A stretch of 5,642 bases of DNA from Gammaproteobacteria bacterium (GCA_012513235.1 JAAZCO010000346.1:1-5642), one strand, 5' to 3'. Positions 1 to 5,642 are shown, numbered from the stretch's first letter. Notes: a model not told the origin generated them from the sequence alone. A program made the numbers and translations.

Positions 1-923
1 GCTAAGGCATCACGTGCAAGATTTTGTGCGCTGACCTGGCCATCCTTATCAAAGTCTTGTGCGCTTTCCACCCGTGCTAATAACAGCAATTGCTCCAAGC
101 CACTTTGCATTCTGTCCACAGCTGTTTCTGCCTGCTGCAAAGCGTTCTGCGCCACATCACCTGAACTCATTTGCGCGACTTGCAAATGTATTTTGACAGC
201 CGTTAAAGGTGTGCGTAATTCATGCGCAGCATCATTGGTAAAACGCCGCTCACGATTTAACGCTGCAGCAATACGGGCAAATAATTGATTGAGCGTGGCC
301 ACTAAAGGCTGTAAATCTTTAGGTAAGCGCGGCACTTGCACCGGCTGTAAATCTTCAGCATCACGTTGCGCTAATACCGAACGTAAGGTTTGCAGAGGCG
401 AGAGACCGCGACCAATACCAAACCAAATCAGCACTAAGCTGCCCAGTAGCGCCAAAGCCACGGGCAGGGCAGCAGCAATTAAAATGGCTGACTGTAAAGT
501 TTCACGCTCATCAATACGGTCTGCCGTCGTTACCCACAAGTGTTTACGTTTTAAAGTAAAGCTGCGCCAGCGCTCATCACCAATACTGACCTCATGAAAA
601 CCTTCGCCATATTCGGCCAAGGTCGCCTGTGGCATATTCGGCGTACGCACTAATACTTCACCACGTAACGAGCGCACTTGGCACATCAAACCTCCTTGCA
701 GTCCTAACTCCACAGCGTTCAGTGGACTGGCGTTATGCGAGGGCATCGGTTGTGGTAATTGCTCTAATAATCCTGCCACCATCCGCGCAGAAGAAGCCAA
801 GCGCTCATCCAAAGCCACAGTCACTTCACGGCGTAAATCACCCAGCAACCACAATGCCGCCAAACTCCAGAGCACAATAAAGGTGCCACCTAAAATCAGC
901 AGTAAACGTTTACGTAGGCTCAT
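1..923 (-). CDS. dsbS: Sensor histidine kinase of a copper/thiol-stress two-component system (DsbS/QseC-like), 3' end cut by window
   Basis: This is an inner-membrane sensor kinase that should autophosphorylate on a histidine and pass the phosphate to the regulator encoded just upstream. I translated 307 residues with no stop. TM1 is at about residues 7-27, a periplasmic domain at about 28-145 (2CSK_N-like), TM2 at about 146-168, and a HAMP segment starts near GRGLSPL (171-177). The dimerisation/phosphoacceptor H-box reads FTNDAAHELRTPLTAVK, with His234 encoded at 222-224. The ATP-binding HATPase domain lies outside the window. The start codon at 921-923 has AGGAGT five bases upstream and overlaps the regulator gene by 14 bases, indicating translational coupling. 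The only cysteine in the visible part is Cys81, in the periplasmic domain (GGLMCQV). Kinase identity is certain. The DsbS name rests on Cys81 and on the neighbouring dsb genes, and sits beside the related QseC/PmrB/TctE families. Confidence 0.93.
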   Translation of the reverse strand, partial: MSLRKRLLLILGGTFIVLWSLAALWLLGDLRREVTVALDERLASSARMVAGLLEQLPQPMPSHNASPLNAVELGLQGGLMCQVRSLRGEVLVRTPNMPQATLAEYGEGFHEVSIGDERWRSFTLKRKHLWVTTADRIDERETLQSAILIAAALPVALALLGSLVLIWFGIGRGLSPLQTLRSVLAQRDAEDLQPVQVPRLPKDLQPLVATLNQLFARIAAALNRERRFTNDAAHELRTPLTAVKIHLQVAQMSSGDVAQNALQQAETAVDRMQSGLEQLLLLARVESAQDFDKDGQVSAQNLARDAL

Positions 924-1581
924 GCGGTACTCCTATGCGATAACCCAAACCACGCACAGTTTTCACCACATCACTGCCCAGCTTACGGCGTAAATTATAG
1001 ATGTGCACATTAATGGCATTACTTTCCACACCATCGCCGAGACCGTACAAGCTGTCTTGCAACTGTTCAGCACTGAGAATTTGCCCGGGATTTTGTAGCA
1101 ATGCACTGAGCAGGGCTTGCTCACGTCGCGATAAGGTGACCGGCTGACCATGCAAGGTCACTTCGCGGGTGCTGGGGTCAAAGGTTAAACCGTGATGCTC
1201 AATCAAGTGGGTACTGCGACCACTGCTACGGCGTAACAAACTGTGTAAGCGTGCCGCTAGTTCGCGCAAATCAAAAGGCTTGAGCAGATAGTCATCGGCA
1301 CCGGCCTGTAAGCCGGCTACACGCTGCACCACTGAATCACGCGCGCTTAAAATCAGCACGGGCAAATCATGGCCTTGGCTGCGTAAACGGCTGAGCAGTT
1401 GCAAGCCATCCTCATCGGGCAAACCCAAGTCCAGAATCACTGCATCAAAATGCCCTAACTGCAGCGCCTGTTCGGCTGCCGCGGCATGCGCCATATGGTC
1501 CACAGTAAAGCCTTGTAACTGCAAACCAGCCAACACGCCTTGCGCAATTAATGTGTCATCTTCGACTAATAAAATATGCAT
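910..1581 (-). CDS. dsbR: OmpR/PhoB-family response regulator (DsbR/QseB/PmrA-like)
   Basis: This is a DNA-binding response regulator, 223 residues from the chosen start, the usual length for the family. The receiver domain (about 1-115) shows the acidic pair Asp8/Asp9 in LLVEDD, the phosphoacceptor Asp51 (ILDLGLPDEDG), Ser79 in LILSARD and Lys101 in LLKPFD. The winged-helix domain (about 125-220) ends with the typical VHIYNLRRKLG and TVRGLGYRIG segments, which carry the recognition helix and wing. I chose the ATG at 1581-1579 because MHILLVEDD matches where this family normally begins. An in-frame ATG at 1605-1603 would add eight residues (MAVGVSRF), and neither start has a strong ribosome binding site. 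The kinase gene overlaps its 3' end. Divergent orientation from dsbD, with a PmrA-box-like motif between them, suggests that it activates the dsb operon and perhaps its own gene. The family is certain; the DsbR name comes from context. Confidence 0.93.
   Translation of the reverse strand: MHILLVEDDTLIAQGVLAGLQLQGFTVDHMAHAAAAEQALQLGHFDAVILDLGLPDEDGLQLLSRLRSQGHDLPVLILSARDSVVQRVAGLQAGADDYLLKPFDLRELAARLHSLLRRSSGRSTHLIEHHGLTFDPSTREVTLHGQPVTLSRREQALLSALLQNPGQILSAEQLQDSLYGLGDGVESNAINVHIYNLRRKLGSDVVKTVRGLGYRIGVPHEPT
929..934 (-). promoter_or_regulatory. Ribosome binding site of the sensor kinase gene
   Basis: On the minus strand AGGAGT stands five bases before the ATG at 923-921. It lies inside the last codons of the response regulator gene. 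This strong site fixes the kinase start and supports reinitiation by ribosomes finishing the upstream gene. Confidence 0.75.
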
Positions 1582-1671
1582 AAATCTGCTAACCCCAACC
1601 GCCATTCAATCCACTGCTGCACCCTTGTTTGTGCTTACTGTAACGCAAACATCAGCAACAAGAGTTTTAGC

Positions 1672-1699
1672 ATTGATTAAGGGTTAATATTGTCTTAAT
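1672..1699 (+). promoter_or_regulatory. Putative response-regulator binding site: 11-base-spaced TTAAT half-sites
   Basis: GTTAAT (1683-1688) and CTTAAT (1694-1699) are separated by five bases, so the half-sites recur every 11 bases, about one helical turn. A weaker third copy, ATTGAT (1672-1677), is in the same register. This layout matches the tandem site bound by PmrA/QseB-type regulators (CTTAAT-N5-CTTAAT). The CTTAAT at 1694-1699 also forms a perfect 6-base inverted repeat with ATTAAG at 1676-1681, so one CTTAAT reads toward each divergent gene. The site covers where the -35 element of the dsbD promoter should be, as expected for an activator. Binding by the adjacent regulator is inference. 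Confidence 0.6.
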
Positions 1700-1718
1700 G
1701 AAATGGCTGCATAGTGGC

Positions 1719-1724
1719 TATAAA
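1719..1724 (+). promoter_or_regulatory. Probable -10 element of the dsbD operon promoter
   Basis: TATAAA matches the sigma70 -10 consensus at five of six positions. No good -35 hexamer lies 16-18 bases upstream; that space is taken by the TTAAT repeat site ending at 1699. This is typical of promoters that need an activator. A transcript starting near 1730 would leave a very short leader before the dsbD ATG at 1745. On the minus strand I could not pick a convincing promoter for the regulator gene. Confidence 0.45.
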
Positions 1725-1732
1725 TTTTGATA

Positions 1733-1737
1733 GGAAG
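1733..1737 (+). promoter_or_regulatory. Ribosome binding site of dsbD
   Basis: GGAAG lies seven bases before the ATG at 1745. It decides the start: a TTG at 1727 lies upstream of this site in the same frame, and the ATG at 1741 is out of frame and only three bases from the site. Confidence 0.65.
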
Positions 1738-1744
1738 AACATGT

Positions 1745-3472
1745 ATGCGCGCTCCCTTGATTGCGTTATTGCTCTTGTTCAGCAGCTTAACGCAGGCTTT
1801 CACCAGTAATCAGCAAGACTTTTTACCCGTCGAAGAAGCCTTTCGCTTTGAGATGTTGGATGACGTCGAGCCTAATATTTTAGTGTGGCAGATTGCTGAC
1901 AAACATTATTTATACCGCCACCGACTCGGCGTTACCGATGCCAATGGTGAGACTGTTCCGATTGACTACCCAGAAGGTCTTCCACACTCCGATGAGTTTT
2001 TTGGTGATACGCAGATTTATCGTCAGTTATTACAGCTCACCCTTAACGCTGATGCACAACGCCCCTTAGCAGTAACTTACCAAGGTTGCGCTGATGCGGG
2101 GCTGTGTTATCCACCGCAAACAGTCACTGTGGGGGGTGAAGCAGCCAGCAGTGCTAGTACTCAAGCAAACTCAGCTAACGCCAACCTCTCTGCAGACCAA
2201 TCCATTGCTGAGCGCCTAGCCGGTTCAGGCCTACTACTGAATATGGCAGCCTTCTTTATGATGGGTCTGTTGTTAGCCTTCACCCCCTGCATGTTACCGA
2301 TGCTGCCGATTCTCACCAGCGTGATTGGTGGCTCAAAAAGCGGCGGTTGGCACGGTGCCCGTTTAGGTTTAGCCTTTGTGCTGCCTATGGCCTTGGTATA
2401 TGCCGGTTTAGGTGTTGTCGCAGCCAGTCTCGGTAGTAATCTCTCCGCTGCCTTACAACAACCTTGGTTGCTGATTCCCTTTGCCATTATTTTTATCCTC
2501 TTGGCCTTAGCGCAATTTGGTGTCTTTACCTTACAGTTGCCGGCCTTTATTCGTGAGCGCCTACAAGGTGCTGACCAGAAACTTAAAGGCGGCAACTTAT
2601 TAGGGGCGGCCAGCCTCGGTGCATTATCTGCTTTATTAGTCGGCCCTTGCATGACTGCGCCACTAGCGGGCGCTTTACTCTATATCGCACAAAGCGGTGA
2701 CGGTGTGCGTGGCGGTTTAGCGCTGTTCTCTTTGGGTCTTGGTAGCGGCTTACCTTTGTTGCTGGCGATTACTATCGGTATGCGCTGGTTACCTAAGCCA
2801 GGCAACTGGATGCAAAGCGTGAATCGCGTCTTTGGTTATGCCTTATTAGCCACGGCCATTATTGTGGTGCGTCCGGTGTTAAGTGATGCCGTATTTGTCG
2901 GCCTTTGGGGTGCCTTGCTCTTAGGTGTTGCGGCACAGCTGAGTCTGAATGAAGCACTGAAATGGCGCTTTTTCAGCCGTTATCTCGCCTTACTACTGGG
3001 GATCTGGAGTGGTGTTTTATTACTCGGGGCTGCCACCGGCGCGGATGATCCTTTAAACCCCTTAAGCAACTTCAGTGCATCCAGCCACTCAGCTGCCAAC
3101 ACCCAGAGCATGCAACGTTTTGCTGATGTTCAGCAGCTGCAAGCCCAACTTAAACAAGCCGAGCAGGATGGCAAGTGGGTGCTGTTGGACTTTTATGCAG
3201 ACTGGTGTGTCTCATGCAAGGTGATGGAGAAAACCGTCTTTGGTAAAGCTGATGTGCAACAAGCACTGGCAGATGTGCGTTTGCTGCAAGCCGACGTCAC
3301 CTTAAATAGCGCAGAGCAACAACAGCTGATGAAGGACCTGCAAATTATGGGTCCTCCCACAATCTTATTTATCGACCCGCAAGGGACAGAGCAACGCGCG
3401 CAACGCATCACCGGCGAAGTGTCAGCCAGTGAGTTTTTACAGCACTTCACCAGTGCGCAGAAGGATGATTAA
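1745..3472 (+). CDS. dsbD: Thiol:disulfide interchange protein DsbD
   Basis: DsbD moves electrons from cytoplasmic thioredoxin across the inner membrane to periplasmic Dsb proteins. The 575-residue product has the full three-module layout. A signal peptide probably ends at TQA (residue 18). The nDsbD domain carries Cys115 and Cys121 in YQGCADAGLCYPP, and DEFFG (83-87) lies where the cap loop shielding that pair is expected. The multi-helix membrane domain, about 163-430, has Cys182 in FTPCMLPM and Cys302 in VGPCMTAPL. A C-terminal thioredoxin fold has Cys488/Cys491 in YADWCVSCK and a cis-proline region at GPPT (536-539). These six are the only cysteines, and all match functional ones in E. 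coli DsbD. Ser/Ala/Asn-rich linkers (about 132-150 and 441-455) join the modules. Length is normal. It is the first gene of a tight three-gene operon, downstream of a probable regulator-controlled promoter. I am very sure of the function. Confidence 0.97.
   Translation: MRAPLIALLLLFSSLTQAFTSNQQDFLPVEEAFRFEMLDDVEPNILVWQIADKHYLYRHRLGVTDANGETVPIDYPEGLPHSDEFFGDTQIYRQLLQLTLNADAQRPLAVTYQGCADAGLCYPPQTVTVGGEAASSASTQANSANANLSADQSIAERLAGSGLLLNMAAFFMMGLLLAFTPCMLPMLPILTSVIGGSKSGGWHGARLGLAFVLPMALVYAGLGVVAASLGSNLSAALQQPWLLIPFAIIFILLALAQFGVFTLQLPAFIRERLQGADQKLKGGNLLGAASLGALSALLVGPCMTAPLAGALLYIAQSGDGVRGGLALFSLGLGSGLPLLLAITIGMRWLPKPGNWMQSVNRVFGYALLATAIIVVRPVLSDAVFVGLWGALLLGVAAQLSLNEALKWRFFSRYLALLLGIWSGVLLLGAATGADDPLNPLSNFSASSHSAANTQSMQRFADVQQLQAQLKQAEQDGKWVLLDFYADWCVSCKVMEKTVFGKADVQQALADVRLLQADVTLNSAEQQQLMKDLQIMGPPTILFIDPQGTEQRAQRITGEVSASEFLQHFTSAQKDD
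3461..3465 (+). promoter_or_regulatory. Ribosome binding site of the TlpA/DsbE-like gene
   Basis: AAGGA inside the last codons of dsbD stands six bases before the ATG at 3472. The stop and start share one base (TAATG), so translation of the two genes is probably coupled. Confidence 0.65.
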
Positions 3473-4305
3473 TGTTGAGTTTTAATCTAGGCCCATTAGC
3501 TATTCCGATGAATTTAGCGCTGCTCTATGGCGCGTTTTTTATCGCTTGGTTCAGTGGTTGGTTGATTGGTAGAAAGCGTGGCACGAACCCCGAGTCCGCT
3601 TTATTTAATATGCTGCTGATCGGTGCAGTGATCGCCCGTACTGCTTTTGTGCTGCAATACTCAGAGCAATACGACAGTTTTTTGCAGATTATAGATATTC
3701 GGGATGGAGGCTTCTTATTACTACCAGGCTTAATTGCAGCTATTTTAGTGGGTATATACAAAGCTTGGCGCCAAGCTAACTTACGCGTGCCTCTGGGCAT
3801 CGGCGTATGTATTGGTTTAGTGGTGTGGGGCGCAAGCATCTCGGTCGTCAGCGCCTTACAAAGCAGCCAACAAGTCCCTGATATCGCTGTACGTGATATA
3901 GAAGGGCGTTCATTATCTTTACAGGATTTAGCTGGCAAACCCTTAGTGATAAACTTATGGGCAACCTGGTGCCCACCCTGTCGCCGTGAAATGCCCGTGC
4001 TGGCTGCAGCACAAGCGGCTAACCCCGATATTCGTTTTGTTTTTGTCAACCAAGGCGAGGGACAAGCGCTGGTCGAGAAATTCTTAGCGCAGCAACAACT
4101 GACCTTGCGCAATAACCTGCTCGATACCGGCGGGCGCTTAGGTCAAGCGGTTGGCTCATTATCTTTACCCACTACGCTGTTTTATAGCGCTGAGGGACAA
4201 TTGAAAAACAATCATTTAGGTGAACTATCGCATGCCAGTTTAAAGCATGCGTTACGCCACATCAGTCCAGAAAACCAAAACGTTAGCTTAAAGGAACAAC
4301 CATGA
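3472..4305 (+). CDS. Membrane-anchored TlpA/DsbE-like thioredoxin protein with an Lgt-like N-terminal domain
   Basis: This is a probable periplasmic thiol reductase tethered to the inner membrane, taking electrons from DsbD. The C-terminal half (about 133-265) is a TlpA/ResA/CcmG-type thioredoxin fold with active site WATWCPPC (Cys167, Cys170) and a cis-proline in SLPTTLF (Pro233). The N-terminal half has four likely membrane helices (about 15-33, 43-62, 80-97, 107-128). Basic loops after helices one (GRKRG) and three (YKAWRQANLR) indicate that the thioredoxin domain faces the periplasm. This half resembles the start of prolipoprotein diacylglyceryl transferase: FNLGPLAI, then ARTAFVLQYSEQY, then IIDIRDGGF in order. 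The later catalytic parts of that enzyme are absent, so transferase activity is unlikely. Ordinary CcmG/DsbE has one helix, and no cytochrome c maturation genes are visible, so a CcmG role is doubtful. The corresponding P. aeruginosa gene is, as I recall, called dsbE. The target is unknown. An extra cysteine, Cys113, lies in helix four. Confidence 0.92.
   Translation: MLSFNLGPLAIPMNLALLYGAFFIAWFSGWLIGRKRGTNPESALFNMLLIGAVIARTAFVLQYSEQYDSFLQIIDIRDGGFLLLPGLIAAILVGIYKAWRQANLRVPLGIGVCIGLVVWGASISVVSALQSSQQVPDIAVRDIEGRSLSLQDLAGKPLVINLWATWCPPCRREMPVLAAAQAANPDIRFVFVNQGEGQALVEKFLAQQQLTLRNNLLDTGGRLGQAVGSLSLPTTLFYSAEGQLKNNHLGELSHASLKHALRHISPENQNVSLKEQP
4291..4295 (+). promoter_or_regulatory. Ribosome binding site of dsbG
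   Basis: AAGGA lies six bases before the ATG at 4302, inside the end of the preceding gene. Start and stop overlap as ATGA (4302-4305), the usual arrangement for coupled translation. Confidence 0.65.
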
Positions 4306-5054
4306 CCTTAAAAAAAATCTTACCGTCTTTAGCCTTACTGACTCTGCCCATGCTGGCACAGGCAGCAGATTACCCAGCACCCATTGAAGCGATGCGCGAC
4401 CGTGGTATTGAAGTACTAGAAAAGTTTGATGCGCCCAGCGGCTTAACAGGCTACACCGCCATGTATAACGGCCGTCCATTAGCGCTGTACGTCACCGCAG
4501 ACGGTGAGCATGCCCTGATTGGTAGTTTGTTAGATGCCAAAGGCGAAGACTTAACTGGCGCAGTACTAGAAGAGAAGGTCAGCCGCCCACAAAGTAAAGT
4601 GATGTGGGAAAAACTACAGAACAGCAACTGGATTGCTGATGGCTCTGATAAAGCTGAAAAAATTGTCTACGTATTTACCGACCCAAACTGCCCCTACTGC
4701 AAACGTCTTTGGAAAGATGCACGTCCATGGGTTGATGGCGGTAAAGTACAATTGCGTCACGTGATGGTCGGTACACTCGGTGAGGGCAGCCAAAAGAAAG
4801 CAGCTTACTTACTCTCAGCGAAAGACCCTAAAGCAGCTCTCAAAGGCAACGAAAGCGGTAAGAGCCCAGCAAAAGAAATCAAAGTTGCAGCTGAGCAGTT
4901 GAAGCAAATCGAAGGCAACCAAGAACTGATGCGTCTGCTAGGCGTCAACGGTACGCCAGCTATTTTACAATTGGATGAAACGGGCATGATGCAACTGCAC
5001 CCCGGCGCTCCGCAGGGCGAACAACTCTTAGAGTTATTCGGCCCACGTCCATAA
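4302..5054 (+). CDS. dsbG: Thiol:disulfide interchange protein DsbG
   Basis: DsbG is a periplasmic V-shaped dimer of the DsbC/DsbG family. It isomerises wrong disulfides and reduces sulfenylated single cysteines, and is kept reduced by DsbD. The 250-residue product has a signal peptide (lysines 4-5, hydrophobic core, probable cleavage after Ala21 in MLAQA). A small dimerisation domain covers about 24-85, followed by a linker helix and a thioredoxin-fold catalytic domain (about 118-248). The active site is FTDPNCPYCKRLW with Cys130/Cys133, and the cis-proline is Pro219 in NGTPAI. The CPYC motif and the following RPWVDGGKVQLRHVMVG favour DsbG over DsbC, which has CGYC. These are the only two cysteines. 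It is the last gene of the dsbD operon, overlapping its predecessor by four bases. Co-transcription with DsbD pairs the enzyme with its electron donor. Confidence 0.95.
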   Translation: MTLKKILPSLALLTLPMLAQAADYPAPIEAMRDRGIEVLEKFDAPSGLTGYTAMYNGRPLALYVTADGEHALIGSLLDAKGEDLTGAVLEEKVSRPQSKVMWEKLQNSNWIADGSDKAEKIVYVFTDPNCPYCKRLWKDARPWVDGGKVQLRHVMVGTLGEGSQKKAAYLLSAKDPKAALKGNESGKSPAKEIKVAAEQLKQIEGNQELMRLLGVNGTPAILQLDETGMMQLHPGAPQGEQLLELFGPRP

Positions 5055-5064
5055 TAGGGCGCTA

Positions 5065-5097
5065 GTTCACTGTGCGCTATTCACGCGCACGGTGAAC
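5065..5097. terminator. Hairpin at the dsbG/trpA convergence, possible bidirectional terminator or 3' stem
   Basis: GTTCACTGTGCGC (5065-5077) pairs with GCGCACGGTGAAC (5085-5097) around a 7-base loop, giving 12 Watson-Crick pairs and one G-T wobble in the plus-strand transcript. It begins ten bases after the dsbG stop and includes the last codons of trpA, whose stop codon sits at the stem-loop boundary. Neither strand has a T-run after the stem, so it is not a classical intrinsic terminator. It could block or pause transcription from both sides, or protect mRNA 3' ends. Confidence 0.5.
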
Positions 5098-5642
5098 ACC
5101 ATCAGCAATCTCACGACATAAACCTAAAACACCCTCTACCGCCTGATCTGGGCTGGTGGCATTTTCAATCAAGTTCACAAAAGCTGATCCCACCACAGCA
5201 CCGTCTGCTAAACGCGCAATATTAGCCGCATGCTCAGGGGTGCGAATACCAAAGCCAATGCACACTGGTAATTCAGTGTGGCGACGTAAACGTGCTACCG
5301 CTTCTTCAATATGCTCCATCGTCGCTGAGCCAGAACCCGTTACACCTGCAACCGATACGTAATAGACAAAGCCTGAACTGTTATTCAGTACTTTCGGCAA
5401 ACGTACATCATCCGTGGTTGGCGTGGTTAAGCGAATAAAGTCGAGGCCAGCAGCTTGCGCAGGATCACACAACATCGCGTTATGCTCAGGCGGCAAGTCG
5501 ACAATAATCAAACCATCGACACCAGCAGCTTTTGCATCTTCAATAAAGCGTGGCACGCCGTACTGATGCAACGGATTAAAGTAGCCCATTAATACGACTG
5601 GCGTATGTTGGTTATCCACCCGGAATTCACGCACCATTTGTA
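5077..5642 (-). CDS. trpA: Tryptophan synthase alpha chain, 5' end outside window
   Basis: TrpA cleaves indole-3-glycerol phosphate to indole and glyceraldehyde 3-phosphate, and channels indole to TrpB for tryptophan synthesis in the cytoplasm. The visible 187 C-terminal residues cover about the last 70% of a protein usually near 268 residues. The reading frame runs off the right edge, and the Met at 5637-5635 is internal, since Pseudomonas TrpA has MVREFRVDNQ mid-protein. Recognisable parts are VLMGYFNPL, the IIVDLPPEH strand, the loop-6 segment VAGVTGSGS, and the phosphate-binding GFGI and VGSAFV segments. The catalytic Glu and Asp (E. coli Glu49 and Asp60) are in the missing part. It converges on dsbG with 22 bases between the stop codons. 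In Pseudomonas, trpB normally lies immediately upstream of trpA, so trpB is expected beyond the right edge. Confidence 0.97.
   Translation of the reverse strand, partial: QMVREFRVDNQHTPVVLMGYFNPLHQYGVPRFIEDAKAAGVDGLIIVDLPPEHNAMLCDPAQAAGLDFIRLTTPTTDDVRLPKVLNNSSGFVYYVSVAGVTGSGSATMEHIEEAVARLRRHTELPVCIGFGIRTPEHAANIARLADGAVVGSAFVNLIENATSPDQAVEGVLGLCREIADGVHRARE

Noticed and set aside
289..880. Two plus-strand open frames (289-597 and 629-880) opposite the kinase gene
   Set aside because: They lie antisense to a continuous kinase frame with clear motifs, have no recognisable domains, and their translations look like shadow sequence.
1727..1744. TTG at 1727 as the dsbD start
   Set aside because: It would put the ribosome binding site GGAAG inside the coding region and add MIGRTC before a normal signal peptide; ATG at 1745 has a well-placed site.
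1741..1806. Out-of-frame ATG at 1741 opening a 22-codon leader-like peptide overlapping dsbD
   Set aside because: It is only three bases from the ribosome binding site, ends at a TAA inside dsbD, and has no regulatory codon run or paired attenuator hairpins.
2161..2652. 163-codon minus-strand frame inside dsbD, and similar ones at 3193-3450, 3525-4112, 4288-4479 and 4805-4987
   Set aside because: All are antisense to well-supported dsb genes and have no domain signature; they follow from the codon composition of the real genes.
3472..4305. CcmG/DsbE of cytochrome c maturation as the function of the middle gene
   Set aside because: The WCPPC motif alone is shared by TlpA, ResA and CcmG; four N-terminal helices and the absence of any ccm neighbour argue for a different TlpA-type role.
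5055..5100. Classical Rho-independent terminator between dsbG and trpA
   Set aside because: The hairpin is strong but no T-rich run follows it on either strand, so only a hairpin with possible termination or stabilising role is reported.
5156..5362. 68-codon plus-strand frame opposite trpA
   Set aside because: It is antisense to the conserved TrpA core and carries no recognisable features.

Overview
The window looks like a chromosomal segment from a gammaproteobacterium of the Pseudomonas lineage. The best evidence is the partial TrpA at the right edge, whose sequence follows Pseudomonas TrpA closely (for example MVREFRVDNQ, DLPPEHNAM, SSGFVYYVSVAGVTG). The second line of evidence is gene order: a two-component system divergent from dsbD, a TlpA/DsbE-like gene and dsbG, an arrangement I recall from P. 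aeruginosa (PA2476-PA2480, DsbRS). Base composition is near half G+C by eye, with many TTA leucine codons. That is low for Pseudomonas proper and would fit a low-GC relative such as Thiopseudomonas or Denitrificimonas; the genus is inference only.

Layout. Positions 1-923 (minus) hold the N-terminal two thirds of a sensor histidine kinase, cut by the window edge before its ATPase domain. It overlaps by 14 bases the end of its response regulator (910-1581, minus). A short divergent control region follows (about 1582-1744). It carries 11-base-spaced TTAAT half-sites of the kind bound by PmrA/QseB-type regulators, just upstream of a TATAAA box. Three plus-strand genes then follow with almost no gaps: dsbD (1745-3472), a membrane-anchored TlpA/DsbE-like thioredoxin protein (3472-4305) and dsbG (4302-5054). 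A hairpin lies in the 3' junction, and trpA (5077-5642, minus) converges on it, with its 5' end outside the window.

How the genes work together. DsbD carries electrons from cytoplasmic thioredoxin across the inner membrane through three cysteine pairs, all present here. DsbG (CPYC) and the TlpA-like protein (WCPPC) are probable periplasmic recipients, used for disulfide isomerisation, rescue of oxidised single cysteines, or reduction of a dedicated target. The sensor has a single cysteine (Cys81) in its periplasmic domain. That fits the copper(I)-sensing role reported, as I recall it, for P. aeruginosa DsbS. The simplest model is a self-contained circuit: periplasmic copper or thiol stress, then kinase, then regulator, then induction of a reducing Dsb branch.

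The least ordinary feature is the middle gene. Its four-helix N-terminal half resembles the first part of prolipoprotein diacylglyceryl transferase (Lgt) without the catalytic residues, fused to a thioredoxin domain. I found no mobile elements, tRNA or rRNA genes, CRISPR arrays or broken genes.
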